From positions 169,121,230 through 169,185,229 of the forward strand of contig CM059186.1 of the NCBI GenBank assembly GCA_030323885.1: a stretch of 64,000 nucleotides of DNA, read 5' to 3'. Source of the stretch: Branchipolynoe longqiensis (lineage: Eukaryota; Annelida; Polychaeta; Phyllodocida; Polynoidae). Under the pieces are notes generated by a model, which had not been told where the DNA came from, ran no database searches, and saw only the letters and a list, made by a program, of their open reading frames with translations. Both the position numbers and the translations under genes were made by a program. The stretch's first letter is position 1. Each line of letters begins with the position of its first letter. Below, piece by piece: positions 11,301-21,622 of the stretch.

Positions 11301-12208
11301 TGGCTGTTAGTTGACAAGCTGTGGGCGCACCACCCTGACCTCTAACCTCTAACCTCTGACCCCTTCCTGGCGTCGTGGTTTAAAGTGGTAGCTAATGTTA
11401 GATGAATGGAACATCAATTGTGCAATGTCGACAGTTGCTGTGTTGTCTTTGTTCCTTCTCTGACCTCTACACTTGCACCTACATAACATATGGCAGCACT
11501 CACATTCCTACGGTGGACCAACTAAAACACTCAAACCTACACACACCGCCATGGCGGACGCCTTTCCCATTTCGAAAAGATTAAAAAGAAAATTTAAAAA
11601 AATTGTATTTGCATTTAAAATTGTCACATGATCACCCATGTTATGAGGGTTCGTCAATTTGGTTCTGGCCATTTCTCCCAATCTTTTGACAATTGGGTGG
11701 TGATCAATTATTGGTTTGTGGTCTGGTATTGATGACGCTGAGCTTGCCTTGCGTTAATCCTCTAGATGTGTCCAGTCAATCTTTCGCACTCTGCAGCATC
11801 AACTAAAAAGCAAAGAGAAAGCAAAACTGATAGCAGCTGCTTTCTGAATTGAGCTTTTTCCGAATAAAAAACATTGATTCGCATGTACAAAGTTAAGTCC
11901 TACTAAGGTGAGACGCGCTGTGCTTGAATTCATTCTAGATGGACTAAGATGGTCAGATGTGTACTCTGTCAAATGGTAGGTCACGTTCATTGACAGAATA
12001 CAAAACACTAACCCGTCCTAATCATCCATATCCGCCTCTACTGTGCAGTGTTCGGTGTTCTGTATGTGCCCGGTCCCCTAGTGTTGTGTCCTGTCCCCAC
12101 TGTTCCCCATGGCCTCGCTCTTTCCGCCTGTGCTCCACACTCGACCCGCCCAGCTGGCCGGCATTGACCGCTCTGTCCGCTCCACTGTGTGCCTCTCTGT
12201 CGCTGCAG
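11299..12208 (+). other. Presumed intron sequence upstream of Akt exon A
   Basis: No gene or clear repeat. The last about 100 bases are pyrimidine-rich and end in GTCGCTGCAG, a convincing 3' splice site for the exon that follows. Confidence 0.6.
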
Positions 12209-12412
12209 GTGACGCCTCCATTCAAGCCGCAAGTCACCTCGGAGACTGACACACGTTACTTCGATGAGCAGTTCACAGGCGAGTCGGTCGAGCTGACGCC
12301 ACCTGAGACGAACCTGTGCACTATTGACGAGGAGATGGAGCAGCCATATTTTGAGCAGTTCTCCTTCCACGGCAGCCGGAGTCTGGGGGACGTGACCGCC
12401 AAGCTGACCTGA
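12209..12412 (+). CDS. Akt: Akt/PKB kinase, terminal coding exon A (C-terminal regulatory tail)
   Basis: Encodes the AGC-kinase C-terminal tail of the serine/threonine kinase Akt, which works downstream of PI3K. It starts VTPPFKPQVTSETDTRYFD, a near-exact match to the conserved Akt segment. The turn motif ESVELTPPE (Akt1 Thr450 position) and the hydrophobic motif FEQFSF (F-x-x-F-S-F; Akt1 Ser473 position, the TORC2 site) follow, and the tail ends GSRSLGDVTAKLT and stop. The exon starts directly after a polypyrimidine tract and CTGCAG. Kinase exons are not in the window. About 9.4 kb downstream is a second exon of the same type, so this is probably one of two alternative last exons. A separate tandem gene or pseudogene is less likely because no other exon lies between them. 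Confidence 0.88.
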   Translation: MTPPFKPQVTSETDTRYFDEQFTGESVELTPPETNLCTIDEEMEQPYFEQFSFHGSRSLGDVTAKLT

Positions 12413-12481
12413 CAAGCACCCGCTCCTTGAGCAGTCTCCGTCTCACTGCCACGCTGGCCATGCCGGCCATGAGTGGGGCGG
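12413..12481 (+). other. Start of the 3' UTR of Akt exon A
   Basis: Follows the TGA stop at 12,410-12,412 and precedes the minisatellite. No polyadenylation signal was found close by. The first convincing ones are AATAAAGG at about 16,815 and AATAAAAG at about 17,122, so the 3' end is unresolved. Confidence 0.4.
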
Positions 12482-12925
12482 GGCCTCATCAGATACTGAT
12501 GGGTTTCACCACTAGGGGGCCTCATCGGGTACTGATTGGTTTCACCACTAGAGGGCCGCATCGGATACTGATTGGTTTCACCACTAGGGAGCCTCATCGG
12601 GTACTGATCGGTTTCACCACTAGGGGGCCTCATCAGATACTGATGGGTTTCACCACTAGGGGGCCGCATCGGGTACTGATTGGTTTCACCACTAGAGGGC
12701 CTCATCGGATACTGATTGATTTCACCACTAGGGGACCTCATCGGATACTGATGGGTTTCACCACTAGGGGGCCTCATCGGGTACTGATCGGTTTCACCAC
12801 TCGGGGGGGGGCCTCATCGGATACTGATCGGTTTCACCACTAGGGGGCCTCATCGGATACCGGGCGGTTTCATCACTAGGGGGCCTCATCGGATACCGAA
12901 CGGTTTCACCACTAGGGGGCCTCAT
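12482..12925. repeat. 36-bp minisatellite, about 12 copies, in the Akt exon A 3' region
   Basis: Unit built from GGGGCCTCATCGGATACTGA and TGGGTTTCACCACTA, 36 bp (12 codons) long, so both strands stay open in frame for many copies. Variation is limited to a few positions (CAGATACTG/CGGGTACTG; GGTTT/GATTT). Confidence 0.95.
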
Positions 12926-14349
12926 CGTATGCTGATGGGTGGTTATCTTGTTGGCTTTGTGTGTGAACGTGGCGTGAGAGAAGCGGAAGGGGTCTGGTAT
13001 GGAAGAGGATGCGTCTTATATGCGCCCTGTGAATACCCAGGCAGGCATGAGAAACTAATTGTCATGCGCATCTCTTATCTTGCACTAGGATGTGCCTGCA
13101 ACCTCAACAACCACAACAGCATCATCAACACCAGCAAATGGTTCACATAACTCCTCCTAGACATGCTGACAATTTAGAATTTATTTCCAAAATGTACACC
13201 CTATAAGCCTGATATAGTAAGCTGGTTGAAGATTTGTTTTTTATGTCTGGGACGAAGCAGATATGGGGGGGAAAGGAGAAGATGTGTTTGTCGCTTTGCG
13301 ATTTGCGCTCTGAGTGGATGCGCTGATTGGATGAATGCTGAATGAATTGGGTATATCCGGTGTGAAAAAGAATTTACCGTTTGTATGATCTGTTCATGGA
13401 ACTCATGCGGGGAATTGTCAATTCTAATAACACCTGTAAGGAGTCGTGGTTACATGAATGTATGTGTGTGTACCATTATAGTGTACTGAAGGGCTTGGAT
13501 TTTAATGGGAGACATGTGTTTTATATACATATATATACACATAGGTGTATATATATAATGTATATATAATATATATTATATGAGTGTTGTTGATTTGGGG
13601 CGCAGTCTAGTTGGCCCCTGCTTCTAACCCAAGCACGGTGGTTATATGAGGAATCGTGCTTTGTAAGATTGGTTTTGTGTAACTTCGCTGTCATCATGCG
13701 TGTGGAATTTTCGTAAGCACTGCTTTGTAAGCACTTAACTTAATAACGTGAATCCGCAGGCGCTTACAAAACATTTCATGGTTTTAATCCCAATTTTTGT
13801 TAATTTGCATGATGTCGTCTCCTCACCCTATTTTAAATAATTCCTACAAGCAAATGTCGATTTTATAGGTGGAACCCTTATGGATTGAAAGTTGGTAGTA
13901 AAACTTGATTGGAATAGCAGTCGCTGTAAGGGCTTGGAGCATCCATAAGTGATCCTGTGTGTATGTATAATATATATACTAATATGTATATATATATATT
14001 ATATTACATTATTATGTATATTGCATTGATTAGATATATGAATGTTGCAGTTTGCAATGTAATATATTGTGTACTGTATGTATATATGTTGCATTGCCAT
14101 TTATATATATACACATTGAAATTCTGATATAACACGATTGTTGGAGTCATAAAATGTCATCAAGAACAAAGCTGGGTCATGCTAAATCGGGGTCAAATGT
14201 TGACCTATCATCCTCAATAATATTAAAAAGAAGGGCAGGGGTGGTCCAGTAACTCAGTGCATTATATCCCAATTCGCGTTAAATCAGGGAACATAAAATA
14301 GGGGTTTCACTGCACATGTATGTATTTTACACTATATATAATATGATAT
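12926..14349. other. AT-rich non-coding region with TA microsatellites
   Basis: Long TA-rich stretches near 13,520-13,580 and 13,960-14,110. The block at about 14,110-14,320 (GATATAACACGATTG..GGGGTTTCACTGC) looks like a decayed pogo/Tigger-type MITE, but its left end is not clear. No coding support. Confidence 0.45.
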
Positions 14350-14412
14350 GTTTGTTTGTTTGTTTGTTGTTGTTTTACGTCCTAGCAACATCTAAGGTCA
14401 TATCAGGACGGC
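14350..14412 (-). mobile_element. SINE-A tail only, extreme 5' truncation
   Basis: (TTTG)n is followed by TTGTTTTACGTCCTAGCAAC and ATCTAAGGTCATATCAGGAC, the reverse complement of the SINE-A 3' tail. Confidence 0.8.
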
Positions 14413-14504
14413 ATATATATGATATATAAAGTGTAAAATATACATCATGTGTTATATAACAATGTGATTTATATGCATATTATATCACATTACATGGAGC
14501 ATTC

Positions 14505-14658
14505 TACCGCGTTCTCACGGGTTAACGCCCTGGGCGTATAAATTGGCAAATCACTGAAGTGGAGGTGGGCGTTTACCCACACATGGTCGTTTAAGGGGTG
14601 GGCATTTACAAAATATTGGCCAATTGTGGGGTGGGCGTTAACCCGTGAGAATACAGTA
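14505..14658. mobile_element. 154-bp MITE with 26-bp TIRs
   Basis: The left end TACCGCGTTCTCACGGGTTA and the reverse complement of the right end TACTGTATTCTCACGGGTTA continue identically into ACGCCC. A TA dinucleotide at both ends fits a TA target duplication. Confidence 0.8.
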
Positions 14659-15414
14659 TATAATGTAATATATGTATAATGTAAACTATTATGAGTAGGA
14701 GTACTGGTGGGGGCTTGTGCCTGGGCACGTTACCATGTTAGCACTCTGCTGAACTGACCGTTTCAAATAGTTGTCAACGCTCATTGAACCCAAGCCGCAA
14801 CTTGACTATTAATGTCAACAAGACAGAGTCGTATTTGTCCCATATCGACATGCAATTTCTCTACTGGTGTCACCTTGTGCACAAACTAAAAGTCACAATA
14901 TGATGTTATATATCTATATACACAGCATTACAATTGCAGGGTGCGTGGGTGGGTAGTTATTCTGGTGGAGTTTGGGCTGTCTTAGGGTCCGTGTGTGGGA
15001 GGTTTGACATCGTTGATATCTGATTATAAGTAGGTGTTTTATTGTTCAACTGAAGCATTATATGTATGTGTATAAATATATATATATACACACTATTTTA
15101 CGTCGGCTCTGCCCGAACCTCACCTGATTCTAGCCTGGATGTAGGCGTGCGACTTCTGTTGTTTAATGGCGCGTCGTATACTGCGTCCACGTCTGGATAG
15201 CCCGCATGGTGAATTTTAGCATCTAATTGTAAATATGTGCCACTGCCTGCGCCCAGGTCACACAGTGGGTGGGAGGGGGCAGTCAGATGCTGCAAGGGGT
15301 AAGGGAATAGCCAGCAAAGTGTACATAGCGAATTGATGAGGCTTGTCAGGCGAACACGCGTCTGGATGTGGAGAGGCGAGCAGTGTGCATGGAACACGGA
15401 GTGATGGCACCATG
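14659..15414. other. Unassigned sequence
   Basis: No gene or repeat family recognised. A short TA-rich patch lies near 15,065-15,095. Overlapping minus-strand frames at 15,098-15,463 show no protein similarity. Confidence 0.45.
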
Positions 15415-15710
15415 AGACATCGCGTGTGCATGCCTGCGTGAGTATGTATGTCAGGCATCGCATGTGTATGCCTGTGTGAGTATGTCAGGCATCACGTGTG
15501 TATGCCTGTGAGTGTATTATGTCAGGCATCACATGTGTATGAATGTGTGAGTATGTACGTCAGGCATTGCATGTGTATGCCTGCCTGAGTGTATGTTGGG
15601 CATCATGTGTGTATGCCTGTGTGAGTATGTTAGGCATCATATGTGTATGCCTGTGATGTGATGCTTAACATACATTGTTAAGCATCACATGTGTATGCCT
15701 GCCTGAATGC
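15415..15710. repeat. Minisatellite of about 40 bp, about 7 copies
   Basis: Units contain TCAGGCATCRCATGTGTATG followed by CCTGTGTGAGTATG. The spacing varies from about 36 to 45 bp. Confidence 0.85.
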
Positions 15711-15749
15711 ATCTCAGACGGACTACGTGAGTTCTACCCACGACAAGTT

Positions 15750-16450
15750 TGGTAGCGCCACCACAGATGTATGGTCATACCACCACAGGTATATGGTGAC
15801 ACCACCACAGATGTATGGTAATGCCACCATATATGTATGGTAATGCCACCAGATATGTATGGTAATGGCACCCAGATGTATGGTGACACGACCACAGATG
15901 AATGGTAATGCCACCACTGATGTATGGTAATGTCACCACAGATGTATGGTACTGCTACCACATGTGTCATAATGTTAGCTCAAAGGTACGGTAGCTGCAC
16001 TACAAATGTATGGTAGTGCTACCGTGATGTGGTGGTGCAATAGCAGGTGTATGGTAATGCTACCACAGATGTATGGTGATGCCACCACAGATGTATGGAA
16101 GAACTTCTGCAAATGTATGACACAACCACAAATGTTTGGTAATGTAATCACAAATGTCGACGGTACAGCCACAAATGTCGACGGTACAGCCACAAATGTT
16201 TTACACTCTACCACAGATGGCTGATAGCAGTACCACAACTGTTTGCAATGCGATGTCTGGTATTGATAGCGTTATTACAAGTGCACCATAGCACAAAGAC
16301 AAATGTATGGTAATCCTACCACACCATATCCTCTAATATCACCAGAAATGCAGGGTGCTACAAATTTGTGGACGAGGTACTAAGCATTCGTGGATGTGCT
16401 ATCGTACATCTGTAGGATGTTTCATGTCGCGAATGTATGATGGCGCTACC
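15750..16450. repeat. Degenerate 21-22-bp minisatellite
   Basis: Units resemble TATGGTAATGCCACCACAGATG. They are most regular at 15,760-15,965 and 16,000-16,110 and increasingly decayed to about 16,450. The minus strand reads as repetitive frames, which are not proteins. Confidence 0.85.
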
Positions 16451-17494
16451 ACAGAGAGGACGCAATCAAGAGAGAAGCGAAGTTAATTACTGTTAGAATA
16501 TCCCCAATTAATTGTTGCGTATTGTAAATACTATCTCAAATGACAGGCACGTGCTGATTCTTTCAAAAGCGGTTTAAAGTCAATGAAGCGATAGTTGTTC
16601 AAGGTGCATGAGATCTATTCGAGTGTGATTCAGATCTGTAGCATAGGAACCGCATTAAACATCAGTATTCAGACAAAATCAGCTTAACTTAGACTTGTGC
16701 CAGCTTTCTCACACCCATCACCCATCACACCCTGGTGGCGCGTGAGGGTACCAGGTCACACCCTGTAGTGTGGCCATGATCATGTTCCATTTTATTGAAG
16801 TGTGCAATGTAGATATGAATAAAGGATTCTTGAACCTGCTTTGACTCTCCCATCCCGCCCCCCCCCCCCCCCACTCAAGGCCGGCTGAAGTTGTCGGCAA
16901 CTCGGGCAGTCTTCTGGGGCGCAACGTGCTAGGGGGCGCCAAAGGGGATGTCTAGAAAGAATTTTAAACAAAATTATACTTGTAAGGGCAATGAAATTCA
17001 GCTTGCCCGGGGCGCCGTCAACCCTAGGGCCGGCTAGGCTGCCACTCGTCCCCATCCCCAAACGTTGACCTTCTGTTTTAAGTTGTCCACATGAATGTCA
17101 TCACATCCCATGTAATAAAAGATTTCACCTCCACATGAAGTTGTTTTCCGTGTGCTGGCAGTGTTCAGCGTGATCCATCTACATATGTCTTCTGTTTTTT
17201 TATTGTTAAATGAATTTTATTTATAATCATTTTCTCAGTGCCGTAGCACTGGTCTTCCGGCTGTAAGTGTTACAGGTATTTACACGATTTATATAGTGTA
17301 ATTAAAGTAGACATGATGTAGTAAATAAAGAGTATTATTTCTTTTTACCTTTTTTTGGTCTATTCTTTTTAAAGTTTGATTTAACCACATACTTGTGTGT
17401 AATACATGGTGATGTACGTAGTAAGAAAGCTTTTGGGTGCTGGTTTTAGAATTTTGTAATTAATAAGTTGAAATGGAATACTTTTTAGTCTTTG
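16451..17494. other. Non-coding region with polyadenylation-like signals
   Basis: AATAAAGG near 16,815 and AATAAAAG near 17,122 could be 3' ends of Akt exon A transcripts. A poly(C) run lies at about 16,858. The block at about 17,205-17,300 has a LINE-tail-like hairpin (CAGTGCCGTAGCACTGGTC) that recurs at 60.9 kb. Confidence 0.4.
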
Positions 17495-17668
17495 TCATAG
17501 TTCGATCTGATCAGATGAACCCTCGCCGGGTCAAGCAAATCACTTAAATACGTATACTCGTTGCTACCTAGCCAGGCGCTCGGCATAACTAGGCAAGGAG
17601 CAGTGGAATGGGTAAGACCAATTGTCTGCAATTTAAATTTCCCTTGCTTAATCGACTAATGTAGAAAC
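17495..17668 (+). mobile_element. SINE-B, head mostly lost
   Basis: Body (CTCGTTGCTACCTAGCCAGG) and the SINE-B tail GGAGCAGTGGAATGGGTAAG..TTAAATTTCCC. Confidence 0.8.
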
Positions 17669-17800
17669 AAACAATTATTTCATCTTTAGTTTAAATATTT
17701 GTTTCCAGATTGTAAATATACTGTTGCTTCATTGGACGACCTTACTTAGGATGGCCCTTCCTAGTGAGTCCACTCACTTACGCTCTATTATTAGTGTTGT

Positions 17801-17925
17801 CATGGGCAGTGATGAAAGGTGGGAAATATTGCGCTTAGTGCAGGATTTGAACCCACACCTTGCATTCTGGGCTAGTGTGCAATGTATATGTTCCACATAT
17901 ATGTGGCCCATTGCCTGAGAGGTCC
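17801..17925 (-). repeat. Repeat H fragment with its tRNA-like core
   Basis: Reverse complement of the 8.3-kb unit: GGGAAATATTGCGCTTAG then GGATTTGAACCCACAC (B box) and GGGCTAGTGTGC. Confidence 0.75.
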
Positions 17926-18006
17926 CAGACGTTTACATTATTATTATTAACCCTACATGAGTGGGATGAGCATTCAAATAAATTGTGTGACATCCTATTT
18001 ATAGAG

Positions 18007-18324
18007 CCGGACGCTGTGGTCGAATCGGGAGAGCACAGGTTTCTCATGTGGGAGATTGAGAGTTCAATTCCGGATCAAGTCAACCCATTGACTTACAAAA
18101 TTGATACTTGTTGCTTCCTAGCCTTGCACTCCGCATTAATAGAATAGGGCAAGGACTGGTTAGCTCGGTGTCAGATAATGTGACTGAGTGGGATATTGGG
18201 TCATGACACTGCATAGTGGCCTGATTTCCCAGTGGGGCAGCACATGAGTGCACTGTCACAAGTCTGTGCTCATCCTGATATGACCTCAGATGTTGCCAGG
18301 ATATAACATTCCAACAACCAACCA
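18007..18324 (+). mobile_element. SINE-A, full length
   Basis: tRNA-like head (GCTGTGGTCGAATCGGGAGA, B box GAGTTCAATTCC), body and tail ending CATTCCAACAACCAACCAA. There are small deletions around GCAGCAC. Confidence 0.88.
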
Positions 18325-18524
18325 ATCCCATTTGTACAAAAACCACACCAGTCGTGCAAAGTGTCAGTGAGTCCAATCGGTCTTCACCGACTGTCACATT
18401 GGCCATTCTTAACTCTCATGCCTTCTTAGAGAGGAGCCTCAGCCAGACACTCGATACATTTTACTTGATTGCATAGATTTTATTCCAACATTCATGTGGA
18501 CAACGTAAAACAGAAGGTCAACGT

Positions 18525-18850
18525 AAATTTCTAAAACCAAAACAATTATCTACATTTGATTTTACATATCTAACTTAGATACTGCTGTACTTATTAAACA
18601 TTTGTAACCACATAGGTGGGAATATTGAGGCAATTGAATAAAAGCTGTGACTGCAGAACCCTATAGTGTAGAGTAGTGCTTGCCAAAATTAATTTTGGAC
18701 GTTTTGGCTTCAAATACCTCAAAAGTTAGCAATTTAAAATTTATGTTACATCAAAATAAAGTAAGGAAGATTATAATCGTCTAACCATGTATATTTATAT
18801 CAGAAAATGATAGAAACTCAAAACCATTGGACTGTGCAACTTTACTGTCA
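18525..18850. mobile_element. MITE family F (TTAA type), left end decayed
   Basis: Same interior as the intact copy at 26,144-26,490 (CTAACTTAGATACTG.. TCAAAAGTTAGC..). The right end is a mutated version of CATCGGACTATGCAACTTTAA. Confidence 0.75.
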
Positions 18851-19387
18851 ATAGCATGCAAGACCTCTTTACAAATAGGCCTTTAAAGCAAGAATTTCTT
18901 ATTAAAATTCCTGACGACAATAGGACTATCATCACCTCTATAACTCTAAAAATTATTACTTCTTTTTTGCCATTAATTTTACCATCCTTTGACACGTTAG
19001 CTTCTATAAAAACCAGATTGACATTAAATTCTACTCACTTTTTGCTATGAATCTGACTTTCACTGCGGACATGACATCATCAATCATGAACTTTACGCAC
19101 ATGCTCTCCTTCACTTCCCATATCTTCCCTCCACCTTTCTCTCGCAAATCCTCTCCTCCCCCTACTCCCCTTCACTGCCCTCCCCCCCCCCCCCCCCCCT
19201 CTCCTACCCTCCTCCACTCTCCCCCTCTTCACTCTTTCCCCTCATGCGGATTCACCTTTGCCCGGTGCTGGGCCGTGGCTACTGAGGGTGGGGGTGGGGG
19301 GGACACGGGGTTGGGGGAGATGCCTTATAATTCCCCCCCCCCCCACACACACACAAACCAATCAGTATGTAACCTTCCTGAAATGGC

Positions 19388-20584
19388 GATTTGGACGTGT
19401 TGGAGGATGCCAAAGTCCCAGGACATCCCCCGTGGTCATTGAGAAAGCCATCGGTTATCCTCCGACTCACGGAACTGAGGAAGTCTGGGACACATCCACT
19501 CGAGTACCAAGGACTGCATGCAGATTCAAGGCCAGTTTGCAGACCACCTCTCCATATACACTGATGGTTCAAAAGACCAAAGCCGGGTAGCTGCTGCGGC
19601 AGTCTGTCGACGGGAAAAATTTGGTGTACGTTTGCCCGATCAGAGCTCGATTTTCACTGCAGAAACCCGAGCACTCCTCGCGTTGGAGTGTATCGAGGTA
19701 TCCAACCACACTAACTATGTTATATATAGTGATTCATTCTCTTGCCTCCTGGCTGTTGCTGGACTGAAAATGAATCACCCTATTCTAGCAACGGTCTTTT
19801 ATAAAATGAACCAACTGACAACGGATGGGTATGACATCCACCTGTGCTGGGTGCCTGGCCATGCCGGCATACAAGGAAACGAACGAGCTGATCGGGCTGC
19901 GAAGAAGGCCCTGAATTGTGATCTTGAACCGTGTTTGATCCCTCACTCTGATCTGAAACCACTAATAGCCACCCACATAAAATTCAAATGGCAACATGAG
20001 TGGGATAAAAACATTAATAAACTTAAAGAAATTGAACCATCTGTGGGAAAGCCACCACAGACTCATGCGGGAGGTCGGCGGGACCAAGTGGTCCTTAGCC
20101 GCTGCCGTATTGGCCACTCGTGGCTTACACATGCTTTTCTGCTCAAGGGGGAACCTCCCCCTGAATGTATTGGGTGTCAGTCCCCGCTGACACTCAAACA
20201 CATTTGACTAAGTTGCATTGATTTTTTGGCCCTGCGCCAACAGTTCTACACTGCAGACAGTATGCATGACCTTTTTACTAAGGTAAAACAGGAAAACATT
20301 TTAGCCTTTTTGAGGGCAGCTGGACTGTACCACCTCATATAGTTTACTAAATAGATTCTATCAATTATTAATAAAACTTTTCTTTTTCTATGGGAATTTT
20401 TTTCCCTTGACCACAAATATATGATTGTGAGCTTTCTAATTTAATGAGTTTCTACTGGCACATAATTGATTGTCTGCTTTTACATGTAAAAGCGATGGTT
20501 TGAACAAAAAACAAACATTTCTCGCCGTGAATATGGCCTATGCTGCCGACACGGCGTAAAACAACCACCAATCAATCAATCAAA
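19388..20584 (+). mobile_element. 5'-truncated I-type non-LTR retrotransposon with RNase H, precise boundaries
   Basis: 1,197-bp insertion bounded by perfect 12-bp TSDs (19,376-19,387 and 20,585-20,596, TCCTGAAATGGC). The 3' end is GCCGACACGGCGTAAAAC followed by (CAAT)n. RNase H plus a terminal CCHC knuckle places it in the I superfamily (family knowledge). Confidence 0.9.
19518..20341 (+). pseudogene. RNase H plus zinc-knuckle C-terminus of the I-type LINE polyprotein
   Basis: The RNase H domain would degrade element RNA in the RNA/DNA hybrid. Visible catalytic elements are IYTDGSKD (first Asp), TAETRALLAL (Glu), IYSDSFS (Asp) and WVPGHAGIQGNERADRAAK (His/Asn/Asp). Then comes a CCHC knuckle, PPPECIGC..LTLKHI..LSC, interrupted by one TGA at 20,205-20,207. 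Past that stop the same frame runs on for 44 codons to TAG at 20,339-20,341. Upstream of 19,518 the frame is closed, so the copy has lost the rest of the polyprotein. A single nonsense change in the remaining part indicates a fairly recent insertion. Confidence 0.88.
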
Positions 20585-20883
20585 TCCTGAAATGGCTGGA
20601 AATGATATTTCAGAATCTCTAGATTTAAATGTCCTGTTTGGGTATACCCCGAGATCCCCCTAGTGGTCGCCCCTTTGGCACTCATCCGTTCCGAGAATTT
20701 GTCTTCACCCCAAACAGAAATTCCTAGCTCTAGCGGCATTCTTAGGATAGGGCAGGACTGGTTGGCTAGTGTCAGGATAATGTGACTGAGTGAGATATCA
20801 TGTCATCGTGCTGGTGGCCTGGACTCTGAGTGGGGCAGCACTATAAAAGTTGCAATGAGTGCACTGTCACAAGTCGGTACCAG

Positions 20884-21506
20884 TGTCGCGGTTTCAGTTC
20901 TCAACCAGTTTCAGTTCTCAACTGTCGCTTCTGCGCATGCGTCTAAATCCAACAGGGCCGTTGTAGCAGCTTTCACAGGTTGAGTACAACTCATTTATGG
21001 TATATTAGCACTCATATACTTTGTTTTGCTGTTGATGTGTGTGTGTGGTGATTTCTAATGTGTAAATCACTTTAAAACCGCTGTTGAGTTTAGTAGTTCA
21101 TTTTTTACGCATGCGCAGACGGCGCTGTTGGATTTAGACGCAAGCGCAGAAGCCATGTTTAGAACTGAAACTGTGTTTTTTTTTGGTCCATTAGTTGTTT
21201 AAGCAGGGAAATTTCAGTCATAGACGACTGGTCTTCCTCATTCCACTGCTGGTCGATAGAAAGCCCGAACCTACACTTTTACCGACCCAAGGGATTTTTA
21301 ACCTCCCACACCACATAGACATGGTATGAGAGCAACCGGCCTTTGATGACGCTGTAAGTTATACACAGCGGTGGAAATCCAAATTGGCAGAGCTGGGGGC
21401 ACAGGGAATCGAACTGCTGACCCTCAGATTAGGAGTCTGACCTAGAAAAAAGTCAGAGACTCTAACCACTCCGCCACAGAGAACGTTGAGAACTGAAACC
21501 GCGACA
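20884..21506. mobile_element. Ginger1-like non-autonomous DNA transposon (CCRG target site)
   Basis: Terminal inverted repeats TGTCGCGGTTTCAGTTCTCA at the left and its complement at the right (TGAGAACTGAAACCGCGACA). The flanks are CCAG (20,880) and CCGG (21,507), a one-mismatch 4-bp TSD. TGT..ACA ends with CCGG targets are the published signature of Ginger1 elements. Inside, a GCGCATGCG-containing inverted block is shared with the 21.8-kb element. There is no transposase. Confidence 0.75.
21174..21486 (-). mobile_element. SINE-C copy inserted in the Ginger1-like MITE
   Basis: On the minus strand it starts with a tRNA-like head (GGCGGAGTGGTTAGAGTCTC..; anticodon region with TCCTAATCTGAGGGTCAGC; B box GTTCGATTCCC) and ends with a poly(A)-like stretch. 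It is closely related to the copy at 48,071-48,370. Confidence 0.8.
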
Positions 21507-21622
21507 CCGGTCCTGATATGACCTTAGGTGTTGCCATGACGTAAAACTCCCAACAACCAACCAGTTATGCCTAAGCAGGTGGCCGTACATAAATGTGTCC
21601 ATCTATGCTGACCCCTTTGCAG

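Larger units (their letters stand above)
19262..20734. mobile_element. Repeat family E, split in two by a LINE insertion
   Basis: The left part (19,262-19,387: G-rich, poly-C, CACAC, GTAACCTTCCTGAAA) and the right part (20,585-20,734: ..CTAGATTTAAA..CCTTTTGGC..CATCCGTTCC) together match the uninterrupted copy at 57,440-57,770. The 12-bp TSD TCCTGAAATGGC lies on both sides of the LINE. Confidence 0.8.
20735..21563 (+). mobile_element. SINE-A interrupted by a Ginger1-like MITE
   Basis: SINE-A body 20,735-20,879 (AGGATAGGGCAGGACTGG.. AAGTCGGTA) resumes at 21,511 with TCCTGATATGACCTTAGGTG..AACTCCCAACAACC. The two parts join at the usual position of the family consensus. Confidence 0.85.

Noticed and set aside
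11334..11365. Telomere-like CCTCTAACCTCTAACCTCTG
   Set aside because: Only three imperfect 7-8-nt units, not TTAGGG. No evidence of a telomeric insertion.
12256..12843. Proteins with 12-residue repeats on both strands
   Set aside because: They come from the 36-bp array, whose unit length is a multiple of three, so all frames stay open. The plus-strand part lies after the Akt stop.
14110..14325. Complete pogo-type MITE
   Set aside because: The right end (GGGGTTTCACTGCA) looks plausible, but the left end (CATTGAAATTCTGATA) matches it too poorly to call.
15723..16238. Minus-strand ORFs rich in GGxTIHxWWHY-like repeats
   Set aside because: Products of the degenerate 21-22-bp array.
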